Below are positions 10,301 to 17,455 of a DNA stretch of 64,000 nucleotides, one piece after another. Source of the DNA: Homoserinibacter sp. YIM 151385 (GTDB taxonomy: Bacteria > Actinomycetota > Actinomycetes > Actinomycetales > Microbacteriaceae); assembly GCF_027912415.1 (NCBI RefSeq), contig NZ_CP115175.1, positions 496,001 to 560,000 on the forward strand, given 5' to 3'. A program made the position numbers and the translations under genes. Below the pieces are notes generated by a model, which did not search any database, was not told the origin of the DNA, and saw only the letters and a list, made by a program, of their open reading frames with translations. The stretch's first letter is position 1. The number at the start of each line of letters is the position of its first letter.

Positions 10301-10649
10301 GACCGCCGTCCCGGTGGCGGCGTGGATCGGCATCCTCGGCTCGGAGCTCGCGATCCGCCGGCGCCTGCACGCGCCCTCCCTCGCGGCACGCGGCGGGGTG
10401 TACCCGGCCATCCGGATCGGCAACCTCCTCGGCCTCCTCCTCGCGGCCGGCGTCGGCTTCGGGCTCACGACGTCGACCGTCACGGGGCTCGGCTGGCAGG
10501 GCTACCTGCTCTCCGCGGTCGGCATCCCGCTCGACTCGGCGCTCGGTGCGAGCGACGTCGGCGTGCTCGCGGCCTTCGTCCTCGGCCTGCTGATCCCGCT
10601 CGTCGTCGCGATCCCCGTCATCCGGAAGCAGGAGGCGGCGCACGCCTGA
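7368..10649 (+). CDS. NCS1-family permease with a ~630-residue disordered N-terminal extension
   Basis: The protein has 1093 residues. From about residue 630 on it is an NCS1 (cytosine/purine/allantoin) transporter. G-R-S-V-R-M-L-W-I-W-F-A-A-N opens helix 1, V-S-R-A-S-F-G-I-V-G-N follows, and about 12 membrane segments end at R-K-Q-E-A-A-H-A. Ordinary family members are 430-520 residues long. The N-terminal 630 residues are Ala/Pro/Glu-rich without predicted structure, including EAV(T/A)P repeats near 233-250. The first 65 are less biased (DDDALADAIAASYLPSGL). The reading frame is open throughout and codon use stays GC-rich, so this is a true fusion, not two ORFs. The extension would face the cytoplasm. 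Start GTG is preceded by a leaderless-type promoter. Confidence 0.82.
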   Translation: MSDDDRDAGMPAGQAVPSGDDGGYLDDDALADAIAASYLPSGLIPVITPEVAAAYARGEDFAAAVGSPAAPDVVPATAPVDEPAQPEVASETPDPAPASDGRSGVSWPSWASEPAVAAGEASEAASAADPPEEATAPPASPLAAFWDLDAAEAAPSTWAVPPAPPVEAAAVPISTEREAAPAEPAPDLGEAAQRPLDDAEQPVPRVDDASHASAPDGSGQVAGEPWFRSTPAEASEAVTPEAVAPEAVAPEAAAPETPPLQVEPRLGLPPELAFAPPPDPSMAAGGADAPPPPGFETEAVSEAPDAASTPPHPALADSTPEAAPGTPSATEPVGGSPLAQPALVIEPVEITAPVAQPTDEELREALASAPFTIRQDVTSADAATAASAPPPPLVEPGPYGTPAAPPVEAAPWSGAPPPPPPLVEPEEPALPQSAPAGATISGDEILDEPRPLAPTTGSFDFSALLAQAEPPSAAAAAAEPAAAPPSAAAVSSSAAALADPRELPAPVGPAAPDMPPPSATASRLAEMPPPVPTSDAGPGADADIASRATDSDYRDEDDDSVDPSDRAAVPVDGVAAAAAAAAAPPPTAPMEPPLLPVPVATTPTGEHRSPLVEPSNPPAHRVESTGVQPTALEQRAGRSVRMLWIWFAANASVVSLALGAVVLGLGLSISQAIIAILAGVALSTIPLILSTVAGRATGQPTLVVSRASFGIVGNAVPALVAVLARAFWGGALLWLAASSVPEVLETAGLVSTTEAVLWGYAALGGAALVVILVAVMGFGLLSKVQLVLSVLSLVLVAGIIALTAGRIDLAAAVRTPYGDWTLVLGGAVLVFSVLGIAWAHTGGDVARYQRPATGSGGTSAFTGLGVAIPSLALIVWGALLAASDAQLAAGLASAPLTALAGLLPSWYPVPLLAAAILGLLAAAILSVYSGGFALQALGLGAHRAVTTAIAGLLAAAVAGALLLLQLDAVLIVRDAATTTAVPVAAWIGILGSELAIRRRLHAPSLAARGGVYPAIRIGNLLGLLLAAGVGFGLTTSTVTGLGWQGYLLSAVGIPLDSALGASDVGVLAAFVLGLLIPLVVAIPVIRKQEAAHA

Positions 10650-10665
10650 TCGCGGCGCCCCCTCC

Positions 10666-10671
10666 TAGACT
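10666..10671 (+). promoter_or_regulatory. -10 box, leaderless promoter of the Nif3-family gene
   Basis: TAGACT lies 6 nt (CGACTC) before the GTG at 10678, and no Shine-Dalgarno sequence is present. The hexamer and first spacer bases are the same as at 7356. Confidence 0.6.
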
Positions 10672-10677
10672 CGACTC

Positions 10678-11499
10678 GTGCCTACGACCGTCGCTGAGCT
10701 CAACGCCGTCGTCGAGCGGCTCTGGCCGCCCGACGGCACCGCCTCCTGGGATGCCCCCGGCCTGCTCTCGGGCGATCCGCACGCGATCGTCCGCCACATC
10801 CATCTCGCGGTCGACGCGGTCGTCGAGACCGTCGACGAGGCGGTCGGGGCGGGGGCGCAGGCGCTGCTCGTCCACCACCCGCTCCTGCTCCGGGGCGTGA
10901 CCGCGCTGCCCGAGTCGACCGCGAAGGGCGCCGCGATCGCGCGGCTGATCCGCGGCGGCGTGGCGCTCATCGCGGCGCACACGAACGCCGACGTCGTCGC
11001 CTCGGGCACCTCCGCGATCCTCGCCGAGCGCATCGGCCTCCGGGATGCCGAGCCGATCGAGCCGATCGCGCGCGACGGCGGCCTCGGCATCGGCCGGGTC
11101 GGCGAGCTGGCCGAGGCCACCACGCTCGGCCACCTCGCACAGCGCCTCGCCGAGATCCTGCCGCCCACGGCGACCGGGATCCGCGGCGCCGGCGAGTGGG
11201 ATGCGCCCGTGCGTCGTGTCGCGGTCTGCGCGGGCGCGGGCGACTCGCTCCTCGGCCACCCGCTCGTGCAGGGTGCCGACGTGTACATCACCAGCGACCT
11301 CCGCCACCACCCGGCCTCGGAGGCGCGCGAGCTCGGCCGCATCGCCGAGCGCCTGATGCTCCTCGACACCTCGCACTGGGCCGCCGAATGGCTCTGGCTC
11401 GAGGTCGCGGCGGCCGAGCTGCGAGCCGAGCTCCCCGAGCTCGACGTCACGGTCAGCGAGCTCCGCACCGACCCGTGGGACTTCGCGGTCACGCAGTAG
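10678..11499 (+). CDS. Nif3/YbgI-family metal-binding protein
   Basis: This 273-residue member of the NIF3 / GTP cyclohydrolase I type 2-like family has metal ligands in V-H-H-P-L (H66, H67), A-H-T-N-A-D (H101) and a C-terminal D-T-S-H-W. The cellular role of the family is not settled; a dinuclear metal hydrolase is likely. It is the first gene of a compact cluster with the coiled-coil protein and RNase H, an order also found in mycobacteria (Rv2230c-Rv2228c). The expected second half of the family motif set is present, so the protein looks intact. Confidence 0.9.
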   Translation: MPTTVAELNAVVERLWPPDGTASWDAPGLLSGDPHAIVRHIHLAVDAVVETVDEAVGAGAQALLVHHPLLLRGVTALPESTAKGAAIARLIRGGVALIAAHTNADVVASGTSAILAERIGLRDAEPIEPIARDGGLGIGRVGELAEATTLGHLAQRLAEILPPTATGIRGAGEWDAPVRRVAVCAGAGDSLLGHPLVQGADVYITSDLRHHPASEARELGRIAERLMLLDTSHWAAEWLWLEVAAAELRAELPELDVTVSELRTDPWDFAVTQ

Positions 11500-11526
11500 C
11501 GCCGCACCACCCGAAAGGATTTGACC

Positions 11527-12270
11527 ATGCCCCTCCTCAAGGCCGACCCGGCCGATCAGGCGCTCCTCCTCGAGGTGCAGGAGCTCGACACGCGACTCCA
11601 GCAGCTCGCCAACCGCGCCGCCCGGCTGCCCGAGACCGCGGCGCTGGAGCAGCTCTCGACCCGCCGCGACGAGCTGACCCGCACCCTCGCCGAGCGCACG
11701 GGGGAGTGGGAGGACGCCAAGGCGGAGCTCGGACGGGTCGAGGGGGATGTCGCGGTCGTCGAGGCGCGCATCGCACGCGACCGGCGGCGTCTGGAGCAGA
11801 GCTCCTCCGTGAAGGACATCCAGGCGCTCGAGCAGGAGCTGCAGGCGCTCGCGCGCCGGCGCTCGGACCTCGAGGACATCGAGCTGCAGGTCATGGAGGT
11901 GGCCGAGCTGCGCGAGGCCGCGCTCGAGGAGACCCGGGTCGGGCTGCGTTCGCTCGAGGACGAGGTCGTCGCCGCCCGCACCTCGCGGGATGCGGCCCTC
12001 GGCACGATCGGCGAGGACCGCACGGCCGCCGAGCGCGACCGCGAGACGATCGCCGGACGCGTGCCCGCCGAGCTCCTGGCGCTGTACGAGAAGCAGCGGG
12101 CGCGCTACGGGCTCGGCGCCTCGCACCTCCGGGGCGGCGTCACGAGCGCGAGCGGCGTGAGCCTCACGGCCTCCGACCTCGCGAGCGTGCGACGCGCCGC
12201 ACCGGACGACGTCATCCTGTGCCCCGACTCCAACGCCGTCCTCATCCGCACCGCGGAGTCGGGCCTGTGA
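11527..12270 (+). CDS. Coiled-coil protein with degenerate C4 zinc-ribbon domain
   Basis: The 247-residue protein is mostly a long antiparallel coiled coil (about residues 12-170, rich in Glu, Arg, Leu and Ala). The family normally ends in a four-cysteine zinc ribbon. Here only one cysteine remains (I-L-C-P-D-S-N-A-V-L), and the first Cys pair is replaced by G-G-V-T-S-A-S-G-V. Zinc binding in the usual way is therefore impossible. Start ATG 11527 has AAAGGA 7 nt upstream. The next gene starts inside its stop codon (GTGA). Function unknown; conserved position beside nif3 and RNase H suggests a shared house-keeping role. Confidence 0.85.
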   Translation: MPLLKADPADQALLLEVQELDTRLQQLANRAARLPETAALEQLSTRRDELTRTLAERTGEWEDAKAELGRVEGDVAVVEARIARDRRRLEQSSSVKDIQALEQELQALARRRSDLEDIELQVMEVAELREAALEETRVGLRSLEDEVVAARTSRDAALGTIGEDRTAAERDRETIAGRVPAELLALYEKQRARYGLGASHLRGGVTSASGVSLTASDLASVRRAAPDDVILCPDSNAVLIRTAESGL

Positions 12271-12686
12271 CCGAGCTCATCATCGAGGCCGACGGCGGCT
12301 CCCGCGGCAACCCCGGCCAGGCCGGGAGCGGGGCGATCGTCGTCGAGGCGGCGACGGGCGAGGTGCTCGCCGAGATCGGCCGCTACGTCGGCGTGGCGAC
12401 GAACAACGTCGCCGAGTACCGGGGCATGATCGCCGGCATCGCGCGCGCGCTCGAGATCGTGCCGGGTGCCAGCCTCCGCATCCGCATGGACTCCAAGCTC
12501 GTCGTCGAGCAGATGAGCGGCCGGTGGAAGATCAAGCACGCGGACATGAAGGTGCTCGCGAGCGAGGCCCGCGACCTCCTCACGGGCGTCGACGTGCGCT
12601 TCGAATGGATCCCGCGGCTCGAGAACTCGCGTGCCGACAAGCTCGCGAACGAGGCCATGGACCGGCGGGATTCCTTCGACCGCTGA
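12267..12686 (+). CDS. Ribonuclease HI-like protein
   Basis: This 139-residue RNase H fold protein has the four acidic catalytic residues D9 (E-A-D-G-G-S-R-G-N-P-G), E50 (N-N-V-A-E-Y-R-G), D75 (M-D-S-K-L-V) and D124 (S-R-A-D-K-L-A-N). It should cleave RNA in RNA-DNA hybrids. In mycobacteria the equivalent domain is fused to a CobC-like phosphatase; here it stands alone. It starts at GTG overlapping the TGA of the upstream gene by 3 nt, so translation is coupled. The rnpB promoter follows 10 nt after its stop. Confidence 0.92.
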   Translation: MTELIIEADGGSRGNPGQAGSGAIVVEAATGEVLAEIGRYVGVATNNVAEYRGMIAGIARALEIVPGASLRIRMDSKLVVEQMSGRWKIKHADMKVLASEARDLLTGVDVRFEWIPRLENSRADKLANEAMDRRDSFDR

Positions 12687-12695
12687 GCGCGGCGC

Positions 12696-12701
12696 TATCC
12701 T
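12696..12701 (+). promoter_or_regulatory. -10 box of rnpB
   Basis: TATCCT is followed by 6 nt and then the first base-paired nucleotide of RNase P RNA helix P1 (12708). Because the 5' end of this RNA is fixed by its structure, the spacing calibrates the -10-to-start distance used for the other promoters in this window. Confidence 0.6.
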
Positions 12702-12707
12702 GTTCCC

Positions 12708-13080
12708 GAACGGGTCGGCCAGACGGTCGCGTCGTCGTCGCCTCGTGCGGCGGCGCCGAGGAACGTCCGGGCTCCGCAGAGCAGGGCGGTGGGCAACACC
12801 CACCCGGAGCAATCCGCGAGCAAGTGCAACAGAGAGCAGACCGCCACGTCCTCCTCGGAGGGCGGGGTAAGGGTGAAACGGTGGTGTAAGAGACCACCAG
12901 GGGCCCGAGTGATCGGGCTCGCTGGGTAAACCTCGCCCGGAGCAAGGCCAGACAGACGCCGCCGAGGCTGCTCGCCGAGGTGTCGGGTAGGCCGCTGGAG
13001 CGGCACGGCAACGTGTCGCCGAGAGAGATGACCGTCACGGCGCGAGCCGTACAGAACCCGGCGTATCGGCCGGCCCGTTC
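12708..13080 (+). ncRNA. rnpB: RNase P RNA, bacterial class A
   Basis: The ends pair as helix P1: GAACGGGTCGG (12708 on) with CCGGCCCGTTC (to 13080). Conserved core segments are present: GAGGAACGTCCGGGCTCC after P3, GGGCAACACCCACC, AGCAATCCGCGAGCAAGTGCAACAGAGA, GGGTGAAACGG, GGTAAACCT and the 3' ACAGAACCCGGCGTATCGGC. The RNA is the catalytic subunit that trims tRNA 5' leaders. Size (373 nt) fits actinobacteria. No T-rich terminator is visible in the 100 nt before the next gene. Confidence 0.95.
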
Positions 13081-13181
13081 ACACCCGCCGCACTCAGGTG
13101 CGGGAGGTACGCTCAAGGCATCTGCGAGCGTCCGCTCGACCACGCCGGCTGGGAAGTCGATCCCGACACCCGAAGGCTCAT

Positions 13182-14279
13182 GTGACCAACCCCACCGCGC
13201 TCGGCCCCATCCGCACCACCGCTCCTCGCAGGGCAGGCGAGGGAAACCCGGTGAGCACCTTCTCGGCGCTGCTCGCGACCGTCCGCGAGGCCGGGCTGCT
13301 GCGCCGCCGGCGCGGCTTCTACGCGATCGTGCTCGGCGTCCTCGTCCTCGCGCTCGGCGGCTGCGTCGCGGGCTACGTGCTCCTCGGGCACTCCTGGTTC
13401 CAGCTGCTCATCGCGGGGGCGCTCGGCATCGTCTTCACGCAGTTCGCGTTCCTCGCGCACGAGGCCTCGCACCGCCAGGTCTTCGAGTCGGGCCGCGCGA
13501 ACGACCGCGCGGGCCGCATCCTCGCCGCCGGCGTCGTCGGGATCAGCTACTCGTGGTGGATGACGAAGCACACGCGGCATCACGCCAACCCGAACATGGT
13601 CGGCCGCGACCCGGACATCGAGCTCGACACGATCTCGTTCCTCGAAGAGGATGCGGCGTCCGCAGGGCGTCTCCGCGCGCTCCTGACGCGCAGGCAGGGT
13701 TACCTGTTCTTCCCGCTGCTCGCCTTCGAGGGGATCAACCTCCACGTCCGGTCGATGGGCACGCTGTTCGGACGGGAGCGGATCGACGGCCGGGCGCTCG
13801 AGATCTCGCTCGTCGCGACGCGGATCCTCGCGTACCTCGCGGTGCTGTTCCTCACGCTCCCGGTCGGCATGGCCTTCGCCTTCCTCGGCGTGCAGCTGGC
13901 GGTGTTCGGGATCTACATGGGCGCGTCCTTCGCCCCCAACCACAAGGGGATGGCGATCATCCCGGCCGGCACGCGCATGGACTTCCTCCGCAAGCAGGTG
14001 CTCACCTCCCGCAACATCCGCGGCGGCTGGGGCATGACGCTCGCCTTCGGCGGGCTCAACCACCAGGTCGAGCACCACCTGTTCCCGAGCATGCCCCGGC
14101 CCGCCCTCGCCAGGGCGCGGGAGATCGTGCGCGAGCACTGCGCCGTGCAGGGGATCCCGTACACCGAGGCCACGCTGCTCGAGTCCTACCGGGCCGTCAT
14201 CGCCTACCTCAATCGGGTCGGCCTCTCGGCGCGCGACCCCTTCGACTGCCCGCTCGTGAACCGCTATCGGAGGGCGTGA
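13182..14279 (+). CDS. Membrane fatty acid desaturase
   Basis: This 365-residue acyl desaturase carries the three histidine boxes of the di-iron centre: H-E-A-S-H (H93, H97), H-T-R-H-H (H130, H133, H134) and Q-V-E-H-H near residues 293-297. The Q-first third box is the type seen in acyl-lipid/delta-6 front-end desaturases, but no cytochrome b5 domain is present. Membrane segments flank the boxes. GTG 13182 is chosen because GAAGG lies 5 nt upstream; the frame is open further upstream. A -10-like TACGCT at 13109-13114 could serve it. Next to a cold shock gene it may belong to membrane adaptation (inference). Confidence 0.9.
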   Translation: MTNPTALGPIRTTAPRRAGEGNPVSTFSALLATVREAGLLRRRRGFYAIVLGVLVLALGGCVAGYVLLGHSWFQLLIAGALGIVFTQFAFLAHEASHRQVFESGRANDRAGRILAAGVVGISYSWWMTKHTRHHANPNMVGRDPDIELDTISFLEEDAASAGRLRALLTRRQGYLFFPLLAFEGINLHVRSMGTLFGRERIDGRALEISLVATRILAYLAVLFLTLPVGMAFAFLGVQLAVFGIYMGASFAPNHKGMAIIPAGTRMDFLRKQVLTSRNIRGGWGMTLAFGGLNHQVEHHLFPSMPRPALARAREIVREHCAVQGIPYTEATLLESYRAVIAYLNRVGLSARDPFDCPLVNRYRRA

Positions 14280-14312
14280 GCCGGGCGTCGAGGCGTTCCC
14301 GCACACGCGAAA

Positions 14313-14344
14313 GGGGGCCCGCAGCCGATCGGCTGCGGGCCCCC
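14313..14344. terminator. Bidirectional intrinsic terminator between desaturase and csp
   Basis: A perfect 32-bp palindrome: arm GGGGGCCCGCAGCCGA from 14313, then its exact reverse complement. It is followed by TTT on the minus strand. It lies between the convergent desaturase and cold shock genes and can end both transcripts. Confidence 0.85.
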
Positions 14345-14361
14345 TCGCGATCACTCGCGGA

Positions 14362-14565
14362 TCAGAGCGGGCGGATGTTCTCCGCCTGGAGGCCCTTGGG
14401 GCCCTGCGCCACGTCGAACTCGACGCGCTGCGCCTCCTCGAGCGAGCGGTAGCCGCTCGACTCGATGGCGGAGTAGTGCGCGAACACGTCCTTGCCGCCC
14501 TCGTCGGGGGAGATGAAGCCGAAGCCCTTCTCCGCGTTGAACCACTTCACGACGCCAGTCGCCAT
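14362..14565 (-). CDS. Cold shock protein, CspA family
   Basis: A 67-residue single-stranded nucleic-acid chaperone. RNP1 is K-G-F-G-F-I (13-18) and RNP2 D-V-F-A-H (26-30), within the five-stranded OB fold [16 protein letters not shown] precedes the ATG. The next TANNNT box upstream lies about 140 nt away (14711-14706), giving a long untranslated leader as in known cold shock genes. A strong terminator follows the stop. Confidence 0.97.
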   Translation of the reverse strand: MATGVVKWFNAEKGFGFISPDEGGKDVFAHYSAIESSGYRSLEEAQRVEFDVAQGPKGLQAENIRPL

Positions 14566-14711
14566 GTTGTCTTTCCTTCACATGCTGTGCATCCCCGGCC
14601 ATCGAGGACGCGTGTCGAGGTGCCTTGATACCGCAGACTCACTCGGGCGCCTCGACCGACGGCCTCGGCGCCTCACATGCACTTGCGCAACACAACAACG
14701 TGGTCACGCTA
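14566..14711 (-). promoter_or_regulatory. Long 5' leader and promoter of the cold shock gene
   Basis: TAGCGT (14711-14706, minus) is a candidate -10 box. The RNA would start near 14700, leaving a leader of about 135 nt before the ATG at 14565. Long leaders that refold with temperature control cspA in Escherichia coli; a thermosensor here is an inference from length and position only. Confidence 0.4.
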
Positions 14712-14751
14712 ACACGAGCGGCGGTCGCATGTCCCGTGTTTCACGGGGAGT

Positions 14752-15513
14752 TCACGCGACGGGGGCCGGTTTCACCGCCAGCGCGGCGGCGCCGAGGATG
14801 CCGGCGTTGTTGCGCAGGGTCGCCGGGATGATGGGCGTCCGCAGGTCGAGCAGCGGCAGGAACTCCTCATGATGCTTCGACACACCGCCCCCGACGACGA
14901 AGAGGTCGGGGGAGAAGAGGAGCTCGAGGTGGGAGTAGTACCGCTGGAGGCGCTTCGCCCACTGCTCCCAGCTCCACTCGTGCCGCTCCTTCTGGATGTA
15001 CGCGGCGCGCTTCTCGGCGTCCTTGCCGTCGACCTCGAGGTGGCCGAGCTCGGTGTTCGGCACCAGGACGCCCCGGTTGATGAGGGCGGAGCCGATACCG
15101 GTGCCGAGCGTCGTCATGAGCACGAGCCCCTCGCGCCCCTTCGCGGCGCCGTAGCGCAGCTCCGCGACGCCGGCGGCATCCGCGTCGTTGACGAAGTGGA
15201 TGTCGCGGCCGAGCGCCTTCTCGAAGAGCGCCTCCGCCTCGAGCCCGATCCAGGCGTCGTCGACGTTCGCCGCCGACATGGTCCGGCCGTCGAGCACGAT
15301 CGCGGGGAAGCAGACGCCGACCGGCGCGTCGCGGTGCTCGCCGGCGAGCGCGTCGACGAGCTCCACCACCACCTCCACGATGTCGTCGGGCTTCCCGCCC
15401 TCGGGCGTCGAGCGCTTGATGCGGTCGGTCGCGAGCTCGCCCGTCGCGAGGTCGACGACCGCCCCCTTGATGCCCGTGCCGCCGATGTCGATGCCGATCG
15501 CGAGGTCCGTCAT
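14752..15513 (-). CDS. ppgK: Polyphosphate glucokinase (ROK family)
   Basis: This 253-residue kinase phosphorylates glucose with polyphosphate (and usually ATP). The phosphate-binding I-G-I-D-I-G-G-T-G-I-K-G (7-18) and the second site T-T-L-G-T-G-I-G-S-A match PPGK. The sugar-site N-D-A-D-A-A-G motif holds the catalytic Asp. Length and absence of a ROK Cys-rich zinc site agree with actinobacterial PPGK. In mycobacteria ppgK neighbours sigA; here it lies near map. GGAG is 4 nt before the ATG, and map stops 45 nt upstream on the same strand. Confidence 0.95.
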   Translation of the reverse strand: MTDLAIGIDIGGTGIKGAVVDLATGELATDRIKRSTPEGGKPDDIVEVVVELVDALAGEHRDAPVGVCFPAIVLDGRTMSAANVDDAWIGLEAEALFEKALGRDIHFVNDADAAGVAELRYGAAKGREGLVLMTTLGTGIGSALINRGVLVPNTELGHLEVDGKDAEKRAAYIQKERHEWSWEQWAKRLQRYYSHLELLFSPDLFVVGGGVSKHHEEFLPLLDLRTPIIPATLRNNAGILGAAALAVKPAPVA

Positions 15514-15558
15514 GTGCTCCAGTCTCCCTTACTCCGGCGATCCGCCCGCCGTGCGCCC

Positions 15559-16425
15559 TCAGCGCAGCGTGAGGATCTCGGCGCCGCGCTCCGTGACGAC
15601 GAGCGTGTGCTCGAACTGCGCGGTCAGGCTGCGGTCGCGGGTCGTGACCGTCCAGTCGTCGTCCCAGAGGTCCCACTCGGTCCCGCCGAGCGTCAGCATC
15701 GGCTCGATCGTGAACACCATGCCGGGCTCCATGATCTGGTCGTGCGCCGGCGCGGCGTCGTAGTGGGGGATCACGAGCCCCGAGTGGAAGGCGGTGCCGA
15801 CCCCGTGCCCCGTGTAGTCGCGCACGACGCCGTAGCCGAAGCGCTTCGCGTAGCTCTCGATCGCGCGGCCGATCACATTGACCTGCCGACCGGGCGCGAC
15901 CGCCTTGATGCCGCGGTTCAGCGCCTCCCGGGTCCGCTCGACGAGATCGACCGTCTCGCGCGCTGCGTCCCCGACGACGAAGGTCGCGTTGAGGTCGCCG
16001 TGCATGCCGTCCTTGAAGGCGGTGACGTCGAGGTTGATGAGGTCGCCCTCCTCGAGCACGGTGTCATCGGGGATCCCGTGGCAGATGACCTCGTTGATCG
16101 AGGTGCAGCTCGACTTCGGGTAGCCGCGGTAGCCGAGCGTCGAGGGGTAGGCGTCGTGGGCGACGACGACCTCGTGGACGATGCGGTCGAGCTCGTCCGT
16201 CGTGACGCCGGGCCGGATGGCCTCGGCGGCGGCGTCCAGGGCGGTCGCGGCGATGCGGCCCGAGGCGCGGATCCGCTCGACCTCGTCCGGTGTGTAGCGG
16301 TCGTCGCCGGTGTAGCGCGCCGGCCCCGGCCGGCCGACGTACTCGGGCCGCGGGATTCGCGTCGGGACCTCGCGCCGCGGTGTGAGGAGGCCGGGAGCGA
16401 GGTGTCCGTGCTGGTCCCGAGGCAT
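15559..16425 (-). CDS. map: Methionine aminopeptidase, type I with N-terminal extension
   Basis: This 288-residue metalloenzyme removes initiator Met from nascent proteins. The five metal ligands occur in order: [13 protein letters not shown] (two Asp), T-G-H-G-V-G (His), T-I-E-P-M-L (Glu) and F-E-H-T-L (Glu). About 40 residues precede the catalytic domain, typical of the actinobacterial MetAP1c form. ATG 16425 is chosen over the longer open frame (to 16665) because TAGGCT lies 7 nt upstream and the protein then begins MPRDQHGHL. The start faces the start of a small divergent gene only 12 bp away. Confidence 0.95.
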   Translation of the reverse strand: MPRDQHGHLAPGLLTPRREVPTRIPRPEYVGRPGPARYTGDDRYTPDEVERIRASGRIAATALDAAAEAIRPGVTTDELDRIVHEVVVAHDAYPSTLGYRGYPKSSCTSINEVICHGIPDDTVLEEGDLINLDVTAFKDGMHGDLNATFVVGDAARETVDLVERTREALNRGIKAVAPGRQVNVIGRAIESYAKRFGYGVVRDYTGHGVGTAFHSGLVIPHYDAAPAHDQIMEPGMVFTIEPMLTLGGTEWDLWDDDWTVTTRDRSLTAQFEHTLVVTERGAEILTLR

Positions 16426-16440
16426 AGGGTCAAGCCTATG
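16423..16440. promoter_or_regulatory. Face-to-face leaderless promoters between map and the small WWYNH gene
   Basis: The 18-bp sequence CATAGGGTCAAGCCTATG contains both start codons (16425-16423 minus, 16438-16440 plus) and both -10 boxes. TAGGGT (16425-16430) serves the plus gene and TAGGCT (16438-16433) serves map. Each -10 box is 7 nt from its own start codon and overlaps the other gene's start codon by one base. Confidence 0.6.
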
Positions 16441-16611
16441 ACGACGCAGTGGTGGTACAACCACAGGACCGGCGAGGTCGAGGAGGGCGCGCAGTCGCTC
16501 GGATCGGATCGCGACGGCCCCTTCGACTCGCGCGAGGCGGCCGCGAGGGCGCCCGAGATCGCGAAGGAGCGGGCCCGCCAGTGGGCCGCCGAGGAGGGCG
16601 ACGAGCGCTGA
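16438..16611 (+). CDS. Small conserved protein beside map (57 residues)
   Basis: Short acidic protein beginning [17 protein letters not shown], followed by a charged Ala/Glu/Arg helix ending E-E-G-D-E-R. Small proteins with the W-W-Y-N motif are common next to map in actinobacteria; their function is unknown to me. The ATG is inside the bidirectional leaderless promoter and no Shine-Dalgarno sequence is present. The reading frame shows strong GC bias at third positions like its neighbours. Confidence 0.75.
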   Translation: MTTQWWYNHRTGEVEEGAQSLGSDRDGPFDSREAAARAPEIAKERARQWAAEEGDER

Positions 16612-16627
16612 GCGTCGAGGACTCGGG

Positions 16628-17443
16628 TCAGTCGTCGTAGCTGTGCTCGGGGCCGGGGTACGCACCCGAGGCGACGTCCGCCGTCCAGGTGCGCGCGGCC
16701 TCCCCGAGGATCCCGGCGAGATCGGCGTACTGCTTCACGAACTTCGGGATGCGGCCCGTCGTGAGGCCCGCCCAGTCGGTCCAGACGAGGAGCTGGCCGT
16801 CGCAGTGCGGCCCGGCGCCGACGCTGATCGTCGGGATCTCGAGCAGCTCGGTGACCTTCGCGGCCGCCTCCGCGGGCACCATCTCGAGCACGACCGCGAA
16901 GGCGCCCGCGTCCTCCACCGCGCGCGCATCGGCGATGAGCTGCTCGACCCGGTCGCCGCGGCCCTGGATGACGTGCCCGCCGAGGCCGTGCTCGCTCTGC
17001 GGGGTGAAGCCGATGTGGGCCATGACGGGGATGCCGGCCGAGACGATGCGCCGGATCTGCTCGGCGCTGCGGACGCCCCCCTCGAGCTTGACCGCGTGGG
17101 CGCGCGTCTCCTTCATGAAGCGGAAGGCCGTGTGCAGCGCCTCGTCCGGCCCGGTCTCGTACGAGCCGAACGGCATGTCGGCGACGACGAAGGCGCGCTT
17201 GACCGCGTTCGCGACCGATCGCGTGAGCGGGATGAGCTCGTCGATCGTGACCGGGAGCGTCGTGTCGTAGCCGAAGACGTTGTTGCCGGCGGAGTCGCCG
17301 ACGAGCAGGAAGTCGATCCCGGCCTGGTCGAAGATCGCGGCGGTGAGCTGGTCGTAGCTCGTGAGCCCCGTGATCTTGATGCCGTCGCGCTTCGCGTTCT
17401 GGAAGTGCCGGGTTCGGACGCGCTTGACCACTCCGTCTGACAT
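16628..17443 (-). CDS. panB: 3-methyl-2-oxobutanoate hydroxymethyltransferase
   Basis: PanB (271 residues) makes ketopantoate, the first step to pantothenate and coenzyme A. The Mg/ketoacid site appears in [19 protein letters not shown] and in the V-K-L-E-G-G region. A-H-I-G-F-T-P-Q-S and the late [10 protein letters not shown] motif are also intact. The start follows a TAGGCT box by 6 nt, and the TAG of that box is the stop codon of the upstream lysoplasmalogenase gene. No other pan genes are in the window. Confidence 0.96.
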   Translation of the reverse strand: MSDGVVKRVRTRHFQNAKRDGIKITGLTSYDQLTAAIFDQAGIDFLLVGDSAGNNVFGYDTTLPVTIDELIPLTRSVANAVKRAFVVADMPFGSYETGPDEALHTAFRFMKETRAHAVKLEGGVRSAEQIRRIVSAGIPVMAHIGFTPQSEHGLGGHVIQGRGDRVEQLIADARAVEDAGAFAVVLEMVPAEAAAKVTELLEIPTISVGAGPHCDGQLLVWTDWAGLTTGRIPKFVKQYADLAGILGEAARTWTADVASGAYPGPEHSYDD

Positions 17444-17449
17444 GCCGTC

Positions 17450-17455
17450 AGCCTA
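17450..17455 (-). promoter_or_regulatory. -10 box, leaderless promoter of panB
   Basis: TAGGCT with a 6-nt spacer (GACGGC) to the panB ATG at 17443. Its first three bases are the stop codon of the upstream gene. Confidence 0.55.

Noticed and set aside
12708-13080. Open frames across 12687-13143 as genes
   Set aside because: The region is RNase P RNA; the frames are accidental.
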